A DNA stretch of 64,000 nucleotides from Burkholderiales bacterium (GTDB taxonomy: Bacteria > Pseudomonadota > Gammaproteobacteria > Burkholderiales > Burkholderiaceae_E): NCBI GenBank assembly GCA_026399835.1, contig JAPLQE010000070.1:38062-102061 (forward strand), written 5' to 3'. Shown in pieces: positions 16,261 through 24,942 of this stretch (positions are counted from its first letter, which is position 1; every line of letters starts with the position of its first letter). A program made the position numbers and the translations under genes. The notes under the pieces were generated by a model. It was not told where the DNA came from and did not search any database. It saw only the letters and a list, made by a program, of their open reading frames with translations.

Positions 16261-17703
16261 TCAGGACCGCGCCGCCGGCGCCGCCTTCCAGAAATACCGC
16301 ACGAAGCCCCGGTTGGGGTCCGCGTCCTTGATCCGGAACACCATCTTCACCGGCAGCCCGACGTCCATCGAGGCCGGATCGACCTCGGTGAAGTCCATCA
16401 GCATGCGCCCGCCGCCGTCGATCTGCACCATCCCGAAATAGGTGGGCGGATCGGGGCTGTAGGTCAGGCCGTCGGCGGTGTACGAGAGCACATTGCCGGT
16501 TCGCTCCGAGAACACGTAGTCGTCCTGGCTGTCGAGCGCGTTGCACTCCGGGTTCACGCAGTAGCGCTGCCTCGGGAACTGCACCGTGCCGCAGGCGCGG
16601 CACCGGCCGCCCACCAGCCCCTCGATCATGTCGCGGTTGCGGTAGAGCACCGTCATCGCGGTGACCTTGTCCACCTCGGCACGCATGCCGCGCTCCAGAT
16701 CCAGCGTGCCGGTGAACGACAGCCAGCGCATGTAGTTCGACTCCTCGCGGCGCTCGGCGAGCGCACCCTTCACGCCGCGCTTCGCGGCCGTCGCACCCGT
16801 GCCGACCTCGAGCAGCAGCGCATCGCAGCCCTCGCCGAAGCCGGCGACGAGCACCGTGTCGCCCGGCTTGGCATCCTCGAGCGCGGCGGCGAGCATCAGC
16901 AGTGCGTGCGCGGCGCCGGTGTCGCCGACGGTGGCGCCGAGCGCATCCCGCACCGAGCCCTCGGGCAGGCCGCACTTCTTGGCGACCGCCGCCTGCACGC
17001 GCGCAAGCGTCCCCGGCATCACGAAGTGCGTGATCGCGCCGGGCTCGACGCCGCAGCGCTCGAGCAGCGCCGAGACCGCCTTCGGGACGATCTTCAGGTA
17101 GCCCTCGTCGCGGATCCAGCGCTCCTCCCAGCCGTAGTCGGTGTCCTTGTCGCCCATGCGGTACTGGTGGACGAAGTCGACCGACTCGGTGTGCGCGCCC
17201 AGCAGTCGGGCGACGGGCGTGCCCTCGCCCACCAGCATCGCGGCCGCGCCGTCGCCGTACTGCATCTCCTGGTTGCTGCCGGCCTTGGCACGGCGCATGT
17301 CGGAGGCGATGACGAGGCTGCGCTCGCGGCCCTCGAGCGCGGCGATCAGCGCGCCAGTGCCAGCCCGCAGGCTGCCGGCCGCATCGCTCGTGCGCAGCGC
17401 GCTCGCCAGGTGCAGCGCGGTGGCGACCACGGTGGCGTTCTGGCGGTCGTCGAACGGATGGGTGGTGGAGGCGAGCACGACCTGGCGCAGCGCGCCGCGA
17501 TCGGTGTCGCCGAGGCAGTCGCGGGCGGCCTCGACCGCCATCGTGATCGTGTCCTCGTCCCAGTTGCCGATCGTGCGCTCGCCCTTGCCCTGGCCCTTGA
17601 GCCCCGGCGCGAACCAGCCGTTGGCGGCCGCGATGGCCTTTCGCTGCATGCGGGCGCGCGGCAGGTACACGCCGAACGAGAGGATGCCGAATGAAGTCGT
17701 CAT
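16261..17703 (-). CDS. HMG-CoA-synthase-like (thiolase fold) protein fused to zinc-ribbon/OB (DUF35) domain
   Basis: A 480-residue two-domain protein. Residues about 1-330 are a thiolase-superfamily domain starting SFGVYLPRARMQRKAIA, like HMG-CoA synthase/KAS III; the rest is a DUF35 module with zinc ribbon CRACGTVQFPRQRYC and an OB fold. At the place where HMG-CoA synthases carry the nucleophile Cys the sequence reads AAGSLRAGTGALI, so catalytic Cys seems absent. It may act as an acyl-CoA-binding scaffold for the adjacent thiolase, as DUF35 proteins do in archaea and steroid degraders (family knowledge; the role here is inferred). ATG 17703 lies one base from the SDR stop. Confidence 0.85.
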   Translation of the reverse strand: MTTSFGILSFGVYLPRARMQRKAIAAANGWFAPGLKGQGKGERTIGNWDEDTITMAVEAARDCLGDTDRGALRQVVLASTTHPFDDRQNATVVATALHLASALRTSDAAGSLRAGTGALIAALEGRERSLVIASDMRRAKAGSNQEMQYGDGAAAMLVGEGTPVARLLGAHTESVDFVHQYRMGDKDTDYGWEERWIRDEGYLKIVPKAVSALLERCGVEPGAITHFVMPGTLARVQAAVAKKCGLPEGSVRDALGATVGDTGAAHALLMLAAALEDAKPGDTVLVAGFGEGCDALLLEVGTGATAAKRGVKGALAERREESNYMRWLSFTGTLDLERGMRAEVDKVTAMTVLYRNRDMIEGLVGGRCRACGTVQFPRQRYCVNPECNALDSQDDYVFSERTGNVLSYTADGLTYSPDPPTYFGMVQIDGGGRMLMDFTEVDPASMDVGLPVKMVFRIKDADPNRGFVRYFWKAAPAARS

Positions 17704-17704
17704 G

Positions 17705-18616
17705 TCAGATCGGATCCCAGTTGAAGACGTCACCCGAGCGCTCGAGCGGATAGAAGCTCTTCTCCATCGCCGGCATCGCATGGTTGGCGACCGTCTCAGG
17801 CGTCCAGCCCTCGCCGCGGTGGACCGAGCGGATCGGCCGGCTCTGCCCCATCAGGAAGATCTCGTTGGCGCGGACCGCGAAGATCTGGCCGCTGACCCGC
17901 TCGGCCTGGTCGCTGCAGAGGTAGACCGCGAGCGGGGCGATCTTCGCCGTCTCCATCGCCTGCATGCGCGCCAGGCGCGCCTGCTGCTCGGGCGTGTCGG
18001 ACGGGATGGTGCCGATCAGCCGGCTCCAGGCGAACGGCGAGATGCAGTTCGAGCGGACCTTGAAGCGGGCCATGTCGAGCGCGATCGACTTGGACAGGCC
18101 GACGATGCCGAGCTTGGCCGCGGCGTAGTTCGCCTGGCCGAAGTTGCCGATCAGCCCGGAGGTCGAGGTCATGTGGACGAAGGCGCCGCGCTCCTCGCTC
18201 TTGAAGATCGTCGCCACCGCCTTCGCCATGTAGAACGAGCCGTTCAGGTGGACGTCGATGACCGCCTTCCACTCCTCGATCGACATGTTGTGGAAGATCC
18301 GGTCGCGCAGGATGCCGGCGTTGTTGACCACCGCATGGACGGTTCCGAACGTGTCGACCGCGGTCTTCACGATCCGGTTGGCCGACTCCCATTCGGCGAC
18401 GCTGTCGGTGTTGGCGACGGCGGTGCCGCCCGCCTTGCGGATCTCGTCGACCACCTGGGCGGCGGGCCCCTCGTCCTTGCCCTCGCCGGTCGCCGAGACG
18501 CCCGGGTCGTTGACCACGACCTTCGCACCCTGCGCGGCCATCATCATCGCGATGTCGCGACCGATGCCCCGGCCCGAGCCGGTCACGATCACCACCTTGT
18601 CCTTCAGCATCGTCAT
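17705..18616 (-). CDS. SDR, 3-hydroxyacyl-CoA dehydrogenase type (HSD17B4-like)
   Basis: A 303-residue SDR with VTGSGRGIGRDIA, NNAG (VNNAGILRDR) and the active-site YAAAK. NDPGVSATGEGKDEGPA after the second strand and GILRDRIFHNMS resemble the (3R)-hydroxyacyl-CoA dehydrogenase part of peroxisomal multifunctional enzyme 2. With the MaoC hydratase gene next door it can form a D-specific beta-oxidation pair. The C-terminal tail mentions no extra domain. The start is the first of two close ATGs (18616, 18610). Confidence 0.88.
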   Translation of the reverse strand: MTMLKDKVVIVTGSGRGIGRDIAMMMAAQGAKVVVNDPGVSATGEGKDEGPAAQVVDEIRKAGGTAVANTDSVAEWESANRIVKTAVDTFGTVHAVVNNAGILRDRIFHNMSIEEWKAVIDVHLNGSFYMAKAVATIFKSEERGAFVHMTSTSGLIGNFGQANYAAAKLGIVGLSKSIALDMARFKVRSNCISPFAWSRLIGTIPSDTPEQQARLARMQAMETAKIAPLAVYLCSDQAERVSGQIFAVRANEIFLMGQSRPIRSVHRGEGWTPETVANHAMPAMEKSFYPLERSGDVFNWDPI

Positions 18617-18716
18617 GGTCTCCTCTGCCTCCCTCTGATCCGGGGTCTCCCCGGATGCTATCGCAGCCTCGGGGGACGAGGCGCCGCGCGCCCGCCCCCG
18701 CCCGCTCCAACTCGAT

Positions 18717-19586
18717 TCAGCCCAGCGTCGCGGTCCCGTGACTGAGCACGACGATGTCGCGCTCGACGACGCGGGTGCGGAACTGCACCGCGTCGCCGCG
18801 GCGCCAGATCTCGATGCGCAGCGTCTCGCCCGGGTAGACCGGCGCGGCGAAGCGCGTGCCGATCGAGCGCAGGCGCGAGGCGTCGCCGCCGCAGACGGCG
18901 CTGACCAGCGCCCAGCCGGTCACGCCGAACGAGCACAGCCCGTGCAGGATCGGCGCCTTGAAGCCGGCCGCGGTCGCGACCTTCGGGTCGGCGTGCAGCG
19001 GGTTGTAGTCGCCGGAGAGCCGGTAGACGAGCGCGGCCTCGGGCCGGGTCTTCCATTCGAAGACGGTGTCGGGCGGCGTCTCCGGCGTGGCGAGTCGCGC
19101 CGGCGGCGGCTCGTCGGACGGCTGGCCGGCCGCGGAGAACCCGCCGTCGCCGCGCATGAACGACACGCTGCGGCTGGTGGCCAGGCGCGCACCGGTGGCG
19201 GCGTCGGTGATCTCGCGCTCGGAATACATCAGCGCGCCCTTGCCGGCGCCCTTGTCGACCAGCCGCGTCACCTTGGTGATGCCCACGACGGTGGCCTCGG
19301 CGGGCAGCGGCGCATGCAGCTCGAGCTCCTGCTCGCCGTGCAGCAGCTTGACCCAGTCGATGCCGGTGCGCGGGTCCTTTGCGAAGAAGCCGGGCGAGCC
19401 GAGCACCACCGCCATCGTCGGCAGCGCCTGCAGGCCGTCCTCGTAGGTGTAGCGCAGCTGGACCGGGTCGAGCGGGTCCTGGCCGAGCCCCAGGCCCAGC
19501 GCGTACAGGATGGTGTCGCGGTGGGTGTAGGCCTGGGTCAGGGGCTCGAAGGGCCAGCGCTTGAGCGTGGCGACGTCGATGGGCAT
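18717..19586 (-). CDS. MaoC family enoyl-CoA hydratase 2-like dehydratase
   Basis: A 289-residue double-hotdog protein. The hydratase-2 motif is SGDYNPLHADPKVA followed by APILHGLCSFG, with the catalytic Asp and His both present. The N-terminal half has the degenerate first hotdog typical of peroxisomal-type hydratase 2. It would hydrate trans-2-enoyl-CoA to (3R)-hydroxyacyl-CoA, feeding the neighbouring HSD17B4-like SDR. ATG 19586 follows a GAGGAGAC Shine-Dalgarno. It lies 74 bp after the AtuA-family gene on the same strand. Confidence 0.9.
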   Translation of the reverse strand: MPIDVATLKRWPFEPLTQAYTHRDTILYALGLGLGQDPLDPVQLRYTYEDGLQALPTMAVVLGSPGFFAKDPRTGIDWVKLLHGEQELELHAPLPAEATVVGITKVTRLVDKGAGKGALMYSEREITDAATGARLATSRSVSFMRGDGGFSAAGQPSDEPPPARLATPETPPDTVFEWKTRPEAALVYRLSGDYNPLHADPKVATAAGFKAPILHGLCSFGVTGWALVSAVCGGDASRLRSIGTRFAAPVYPGETLRIEIWRRGDAVQFRTRVVERDIVVLSHGTATLG

Positions 19587-19660
19587 GCGGGAGTCTCCTC
19601 GTTGCGTCTTGCGGTCCAGATGCGGGGGTTCGGATCGGGCGATGGCGCCCGGCGGCGGGT

Positions 19661-21442
19661 TCAGTCCTCGAAGCCCTCGGGCGCGGGCACGTCCATCTGC
19701 AGCAGCACCTGTGCGTAGCACTTGGCCAGGTTGTCGGTGCGCAGCGACGCCATGCCGCCGCCGCCCAGCACGTCGTGCAGCAGGAAGTTCATGGCATCGA
19801 ACCCCGGCAGGTCGAAGCGCTCCACGCGGGACGGTCCGTTGTGGGCGAAATGGGCCGCCACACGCTCCGGGGTCAGCCAGGCCGACAGCAGGGGCAGCCA
19901 CTCGGGGCGACGCGCGACGATGCCGATGTTCGCCTTGTCGCCCTTGTCGCCGGAGCGGCCGTGGGCCAGCGCGATCAGCGGGACCGTGCGCGCGGTCGCG
20001 GGCGGCGTCGCGGCATCGGCATGGACGCGGGCCGGCGGCAGCGCATGCGCGTCGAAGCCGCCCTCGACGGGGATCGCCACGACGTGACGGGTGCCGTCCA
20101 CATCGATCTCGACCGGCACGGACCGCTTGGGGACCAGGAAGGAGAACAGGCGGATCACCGGAGAGGGCGTCGGCCGCCCGCCGCCGAAGCCGGTGGTGCC
20201 GGGCGACATCGAGGTGCCGGCGGGCGCGAACTCCCGGGCGAACAGCTCGAGCGAGGCCTTCGACGGTGCGCGCGCGGCGAGCTTGAGCACCACCTCGCGC
20301 GCGTCGGGCCGGGCGATCGCGCCGAACATGTCCTCGGCGCCCACCACCTCGATCCGCGTCTCGGTGAACGCAGGCAACTGCTGCTCGGCCAGCATCCGCT
20401 GCATCCGGGTCAGCAGCGCCTCGCCGGTGCGGCGCGCCTTCTGCGCGGCGCGCTCGCCGGCGACCACCAGCAGGGCGACGTTGCGGAACCCGTCCGGATG
20501 GGTGGCGCTGACCTTGTAGGTGTCGGTCGGCGCGCGGCCGCGCGCACCGGTCACCCGCACCCGCTCCGGGCCGGTCTGCTCGAAGCGCACGCGGGTGAGG
20601 TCGCAGGCGACGTCGGGCACGTGGTAGGCGCGCGGGTCGCCGATCTCGTAGAGCAGCTGCTCGCACAGCGCCGCCGGCGAGACGAGGCCGCCGGTGCCCG
20701 GCGGCTTGGTGATCTCGAAGCTGCCGTCGGCATGCGCCTCGACGATCGGAAAGCCGATGTCGTCCCAGTCGGGCACGGTGTCCCAGTCGGTGAAGAGCCC
20801 GCCGGTGGCCTGCGCGCCGCACTCGACCAGGTGGCCGGCCAGCGTGCCCTGCGCGAGCCGGTCGAATTCGTACGCCTGCCAGCCGAAGGCGTGCACCATC
20901 ACCCCGAGCGTGACCGCCGAGTCGACGCAGCGGCCGGTGATCACCACGTCGGCGCCGGCATCGAGCGCGCGGGCGATCGGCAGCGCGCCGAGATACGCGT
21001 TGACGCTCGCCAGCCTCGACGGGAACGGTGCGCCGCTGAACATCTCGGTCGTGCCTGCCGCGCGCAGGGCCTCGGCCTGGGCGGACAGGTCGTCGCCGAG
21101 CACCACGCCGATGCTGAGCGGCACGCCGAGCTCGTCGGCGACGCGGGCGAGCGCGTCGCGGCAGGTCAGCGGGTTGACGCCGCCGGCGTTGGCCACGACA
21201 CGGATGCCGCGTGCCTTGAGTTCGGGCAGCAGCGACTTCATGGTGATCTGCACGAAGTCGGACGCATAGCCGGCGGCCGGGTCCTTGGACTTCTGCGCGG
21301 CCATGATCGACATGGTGACCTCGGCCAGGTAGTCGAAGACCAGGTACTCGATGTCGCCGCGGCGCACGAGCTGGGGCGCGGCCGAGGCGGTATCGCCCCA
21401 GAAGCCCGATGCGCTGCCGATCCGGACGGTCTGTCTCGTCAT
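19661..21442 (-). CDS. AtuA family protein (acyclic terpene utilisation)
   Basis: A 593-residue protein. The N-terminal SGFWGDTASAAPQLVRRGDI and internal NAGGVNPLTCRDALARVA and GRCVDSAVTLGV are AtuA (DUF1446) signatures; the C-terminal part has AHGRSGDKGDKANIGI, the conserved tail that in other lineages is a separate small protein. The biochemical role is not settled; in Pseudomonas the gene belongs to the citronellol/geraniol cluster. TetR gene is 29 bp upstream on the same strand. AtuA relatives also occur outside terpene pathways, so the name alone does not prove the substrate. Confidence 0.9.
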   Translation of the reverse strand: MTRQTVRIGSASGFWGDTASAAPQLVRRGDIEYLVFDYLAEVTMSIMAAQKSKDPAAGYASDFVQITMKSLLPELKARGIRVVANAGGVNPLTCRDALARVADELGVPLSIGVVLGDDLSAQAEALRAAGTTEMFSGAPFPSRLASVNAYLGALPIARALDAGADVVITGRCVDSAVTLGVMVHAFGWQAYEFDRLAQGTLAGHLVECGAQATGGLFTDWDTVPDWDDIGFPIVEAHADGSFEITKPPGTGGLVSPAALCEQLLYEIGDPRAYHVPDVACDLTRVRFEQTGPERVRVTGARGRAPTDTYKVSATHPDGFRNVALLVVAGERAAQKARRTGEALLTRMQRMLAEQQLPAFTETRIEVVGAEDMFGAIARPDAREVVLKLAARAPSKASLELFAREFAPAGTSMSPGTTGFGGGRPTPSPVIRLFSFLVPKRSVPVEIDVDGTRHVVAIPVEGGFDAHALPPARVHADAATPPATARTVPLIALAHGRSGDKGDKANIGIVARRPEWLPLLSAWLTPERVAAHFAHNGPSRVERFDLPGFDAMNFLLHDVLGGGGMASLRTDNLAKCYAQVLLQMDVPAPEGFED

Positions 21443-21453
21443 GTTCGTCCCCT

Positions 21454-21461
21454 CCCTGCCC
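21454..21461 (-). other. KOPS-like octamer (reverse strand)
   Basis: CCCTGCCC forward is GGGCAGGG reverse, in the TetR-AtuA gap, pointing left toward the dif-like site. Confidence 0.35.
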
Positions 21462-21471
21462 GGCGCGCCGG

Positions 21472-22155
21472 TCAGCGCGCCCTCGCCCGCAGCTCGCCTT
21501 CCAGCCGCGCGAGCCGCGCCTCGATCCGCTCCAGCGGTGCCTCGGCCGCCGGCGCCGCCCGCTGCCCGAAGCCCTCGAGCAGCAGCCCAGCCATCTCGCG
21601 CGCCATCCGCGCCGGCTCGATCCGCCGGCCGCGCCCGAGCAGGTCGCGCACCCGGTGCTCGAGCCCGCCGAACACGAAGTCCCGCGCCATCGCGAGGTCC
21701 AGGTCGGCCCGCAGCTCGCCGCGCTCCACGCCGTCGGACAGCGTCCGGGTCATGAACTGCACGTACCGCCGGTTCAGCGCGTGCAGCTTCGAGCCGAAGT
21801 ACGGCTGCCCGCCGCGTGCCTCGCGCCCCAGCATCGCCGAGATGCCCGGGTCGTCGACCGCGATCTGCAGGTGCCGCGCGATCAGGAAGCGCAGCCGGTC
21901 GGCGGTACCGTCGAGCGAGGCGAAGCGCGGCTCGATGTCGGCGATCAGCGCATCGTAGACATCGGTGAGGACCGCGTCGAACAGGTCGCGCTTGTTGCGG
22001 AAGTAGGTGTAGAGCGTGCCTTCGACGCAGTCGGCGCGGGCGGCGATCTCGGCCATCGAGGCGTCCTCGAAGCGGCGGGCGATGAACACCTCGCGCGCCG
22101 CGCCGAGGATCTCGGCGCGGCGGACCGCCTTGCGTCGCCTGGGCAGTGCCGTCAT
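21472..22155 (-). CDS. TetR family transcriptional regulator
   Basis: A 227-residue regulator. The N-terminal HTH is RAEILGAAREVFIARRF, then SMAEIAARADCVEGTLYTYF and NKRDLF. The C-terminal ligand domain ends in a short charged coil (ERIEARLARLEGELRARAR). It heads the reverse arm and is divergent from the forward arm of the acyl-CoA island, so it probably represses one or both in the absence of an acyl-CoA or isoprenoid ligand, like AtuR or LiuR-type regulators. A palindrome overlapping its own predicted start site suggests autoregulation. Confidence 0.93.
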   Translation of the reverse strand: MTALPRRRKAVRRAEILGAAREVFIARRFEDASMAEIAARADCVEGTLYTYFRNKRDLFDAVLTDVYDALIADIEPRFASLDGTADRLRFLIARHLQIAVDDPGISAMLGREARGGQPYFGSKLHALNRRYVQFMTRTLSDGVERGELRADLDLAMARDFVFGGLEHRVRDLLGRGRRIEPARMAREMAGLLLEGFGQRAAPAAEAPLERIEARLARLEGELRARAR

Positions 22156-22184
22156 CGTCCGCGGGGCGCACGAGAGCGCCGTTG

Positions 22185-22225
22185 CTGAGTGCGGCTCAGT
22201 ATATGCTCGTGCGGGAGCGCGTCAA
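22185..22225 (-). promoter_or_regulatory. Sigma-70 promoter and palindromic operator of the TetR gene
   Basis: On the reverse strand TTGACG (22225-22220) and TATACT (22203-22198) are separated by 16 bp, each matching consensus at five of six positions. Directly downstream of the -10 is CTGAG-N5-CTCAG (22185-22199), where transcription should begin. A repressor bound there would block its own gene. This is among the best promoters visible in the window. Confidence 0.65.
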
Positions 22226-22359
22226 GCCGGGCCGCCCGAAAGCCGCATGCATAGCCGCTTCCGGAGAACGCGATCCAAGCGGATGCTGCAATGCAACTTG
22301 ACGGAACACGACCCCGAAGACACGCTGTCGGAACCCCGCTCATCACACGCGACGCCTGC

Positions 22360-23286
22360 ATGGACGCCACCTCCCACGCCCCCGATCCACGCGCCGCCCG
22401 CTACCGCTCCGTGTTCCGACCGGGGCTGTTCGAGGGCCGCAGCGTCATCGTCACCGGGGGCGGCTCGGGCATCGGGCGCTGCACCGCGCACGAGCTGGTC
22501 GCGCTCGGTGCCTCGGTCGCACTGATCGGACGCAAGCCCGAGAAGCTCGAGCGCGTCGCCGCCGAGATCGCCGAGGCCGGCGGACGGGCCACCTGCCATC
22601 CGCTGGACATCCGCGACGAGGCGGGCGTGCAGGCCGGCATCGATGCGGTGCTCGCCGCACACGGCCGCATCGACGGGCTGGTCAACAACGCCGGCGGCCA
22701 GTTCCCCGGGGCGGCCGAGACCTTCACGCTCAAGGGCTGGGAGGCGGTGATCCGGAACAACCTCACCGGCGGCTTCCTGATGTCGCGCGAGGTCTTCAAC
22801 CGCTGGATGAAGGACCACGGCGGCGCGATCGTCAACATCATCGCGGACATCTGGGGCGGCATGCCCTCGATGGCGCACTCGGGCGCCGCCCGCGCGGGCA
22901 CGCTGAACCTGACCGAGACGCTGGCCTCCGAATGGGCGCCCTCGGGCGTGCGGGTCAACGCGGTGGCGCCCGGCTGGATCGCCTCCAGCGGCATGGAGAC
23001 CTACCCCGACGAGGTCAAGGCCCGGCTGGCGAAGCAGTGGCGGATGGTGCCGCTGCAGCGCTACGGCTCGGAGGCCGAGATCTCCGCGGCGATCGTCTTC
23101 CTGCTGTCCGAGGCGGCCAACTTCATCACCGGCGACTGCATCCGGGTGGACGGCGGCGTGCCGAACGCGCGCCCGAACGCGCCGGCGCAGCCGCTGCGCG
23201 TGAAGGACTCGGGCTCGCAGCGGACCTTCGACGGCTTCCACCTGTCGAGCCCGCCGGCGTTCATGAACATCGAGCCGAAGGGCTGA
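22360..23286 (+). CDS. SDR, trans-2-enoyl-CoA reductase-like (PECR type)
   Basis: About 308 residues from ATG 22360; the frame is open to 22291 but the family starts near RSVFRPGLFEGRSVIVTGG. The cofactor loop is TGGGSGIGRCTA and NNAGG is present. The expected YxxxK is replaced by MAHSGAARAG: the classical Tyr and Lys are missing, as in peroxisomal trans-2-enoyl-CoA reductase (PECR) and 2,4-dienoyl-CoA reductases. It is therefore probably an enoyl- or dienoyl-CoA reductase, useful on unsaturated isoprenoid chains. It heads the forward arm; the carboxylase gene begins four bases later. Confidence 0.82.
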   Translation: MDATSHAPDPRAARYRSVFRPGLFEGRSVIVTGGGSGIGRCTAHELVALGASVALIGRKPEKLERVAAEIAEAGGRATCHPLDIRDEAGVQAGIDAVLAAHGRIDGLVNNAGGQFPGAAETFTLKGWEAVIRNNLTGGFLMSREVFNRWMKDHGGAIVNIIADIWGGMPSMAHSGAARAGTLNLTETLASEWAPSGVRVNAVAPGWIASSGMETYPDEVKARLAKQWRMVPLQRYGSEAEISAAIVFLLSEAANFITGDCIRVDGGVPNARPNAPAQPLRVKDSGSQRTFDGFHLSSPPAFMNIEPKG

Positions 23287-23290
23287 CGCG

Positions 23291-24919
23291 GTGCCGGTCA
23301 TCGAGTCCCGCATCGACCCGACCTCGGCCGCCTTCGCCGAACGGCGCGCCGGCATGCTCGCGCTGGTCGAGCGGCTGCGCGCCCTCGAGGCGCGCTCGGC
23401 GGCCGCTTCGGCGAAGTCCAAGCCGCTCTTCGACAAGCGCGGCCAGCTGCTGCCGCGCGAGCGCGTGGCGCGCCTGCTCGACCCGGGCGCGCCGTGGCTC
23501 GAGCTGTCCTCGCTCGCCGGCTGGCTGGTCGACGACCCGAACCCGGACACCTCCGTGCCCGGCGGCGGGATGATCAACGGCATCGGCACTGTCGGCGGCA
23601 CGCGCTGCGTGATCACCGCGAGCGACGCCGGCATCGACGCCGGCGCCATCCAACACATGGGCCGCGAGAAGCTGCTGCGCGCGCAGGAGATCGCGCTGCA
23701 GAACAAGCTGCCCTTCGTGCAGCTGATCGAGTCGGCCGGCGCCAACCTGCTCAAGTACCAGGTCGACGGCTTCGTCCACGGCGGGCGGATCTTCTACAAC
23801 CTCGCGCGCCTGTCGGCCGAGGGCATCCCGGTGGTGGCGGTCGTGCACGGCTCGTCGACCGCGGGCGGCGCCTACATGCCGGGGCTGTCGGACTACGTGG
23901 TGATGGTTCGCGGCCGCGCCCGCGCCTTCCTCGCCGGCCCGCCGCTGCTCAAGGCCGCCACCGGCGAGATCGCGACCGACGAGGAACTGGGCGGCGGCGA
24001 GATGCACGCCACCGTCTCCGGACTGGGGGAGTACCTCGCCGACGACGACGCCGACGGGCTGCGCATCGCCCGCGAGCTGATGGTGCGGCTGCAGTGGGAC
24101 GCGCAGGGCGCGCCCGCCTCGCTCGCCGACGATCCCTCGCTCGAGCCGATCCATCCGCCGCATGAGCTCGCCGGCACCATGCCGCTCGACTTCCGCCAGC
24201 CGGTGGACATGCACGAGGTGATCGCGCGGATCGTCGACCGCTCCGAGTTCCTGGACTTCGGCGCCGACTACGGCCCGGCCACGGTCTGCGGCCATGCATC
24301 CCTGTACGGCCGGCCGATCGGCATCGTGACCAACAACGGACCGCTCGATCCGGCCGGCGCGACCAAGGCCACGCACTTCATCCAGTCGTGCTGCCAGTCG
24401 GGCATCCCGCTGCTCTACCTGCAGAACACCACCGGCTACATCGTCGGTCGCGCCTCCGAGCAGGCCGGCATGATCAAGCACGGCTCGAAGATGATCCAGG
24501 CGGTGGCCAATGCCAACGTGCCCTCGATCACGCTGATGTGCGGCGCGTCCTTCGGTGCCGGCAACTACGGCATGTGCGGCCGCGCCTACGGGCCGCGCTT
24601 CGTCTTCGCCTGGCCGAACGCCCGCACCGCGGTGATGGGTGGCGAGCAGGCCGCGCTGGTGATGCGCATCGTCGCCGAAGGGGGCGCCAAGCGGCGCGGC
24701 CTGCCGGTCGACGAGGCGCAGCTCGCCGCGGTCGAGCAGAAGATCGTCGCCAGCTTCGATCGCCAGTCCGACGCCTTCTACACCAGCGGGCGCCTGCTCG
24801 ACGACGGCGTCATCGATCCCCGCGACACGCGGCGCGTGCTGGGCCTCGCCTTCGAGCTGTGCCGCAGCGCCGCGCGCCGCACGCTGCGCCCGGTGCAATT
24901 CGGCGTGGCGCGCCCCTGA
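23291..24919 (+). CDS. Acyl-CoA carboxylase beta (carboxyltransferase) subunit, geranyl-CoA carboxylase-like
   Basis: A 542-residue carboxyltransferase subunit with SAGANLLKYQVDGF in the N-half and STAGGAYMPGLSD and AGPPLLKAATGEIATDEELG in the centre; the C-half has GASFGAGNYGMCGRAYGP. It pairs with the biotin subunit at 26123. The family includes 3-methylcrotonyl-CoA and geranyl-CoA carboxylases. Where methylcrotonyl enzymes have FGRIF, this has HGGRIF; I recall that a Phe-to-Gly change there opens the pocket for geranyl-CoA, and the absence of HMG-CoA lyase nearby also favours geranyl-CoA. Start is GTG 23291. Confidence 0.87.
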   Translation: MPVIESRIDPTSAAFAERRAGMLALVERLRALEARSAAASAKSKPLFDKRGQLLPRERVARLLDPGAPWLELSSLAGWLVDDPNPDTSVPGGGMINGIGTVGGTRCVITASDAGIDAGAIQHMGREKLLRAQEIALQNKLPFVQLIESAGANLLKYQVDGFVHGGRIFYNLARLSAEGIPVVAVVHGSSTAGGAYMPGLSDYVVMVRGRARAFLAGPPLLKAATGEIATDEELGGGEMHATVSGLGEYLADDDADGLRIARELMVRLQWDAQGAPASLADDPSLEPIHPPHELAGTMPLDFRQPVDMHEVIARIVDRSEFLDFGADYGPATVCGHASLYGRPIGIVTNNGPLDPAGATKATHFIQSCCQSGIPLLYLQNTTGYIVGRASEQAGMIKHGSKMIQAVANANVPSITLMCGASFGAGNYGMCGRAYGPRFVFAWPNARTAVMGGEQAALVMRIVAEGGAKRRGLPVDEAQLAAVEQKIVASFDRQSDAFYTSGRLLDDGVIDPRDTRRVLGLAFELCRSAARRTLRPVQFGVARP

Positions 24920-24942
24920 ATTCGACCCATACGGAGTTCTCC

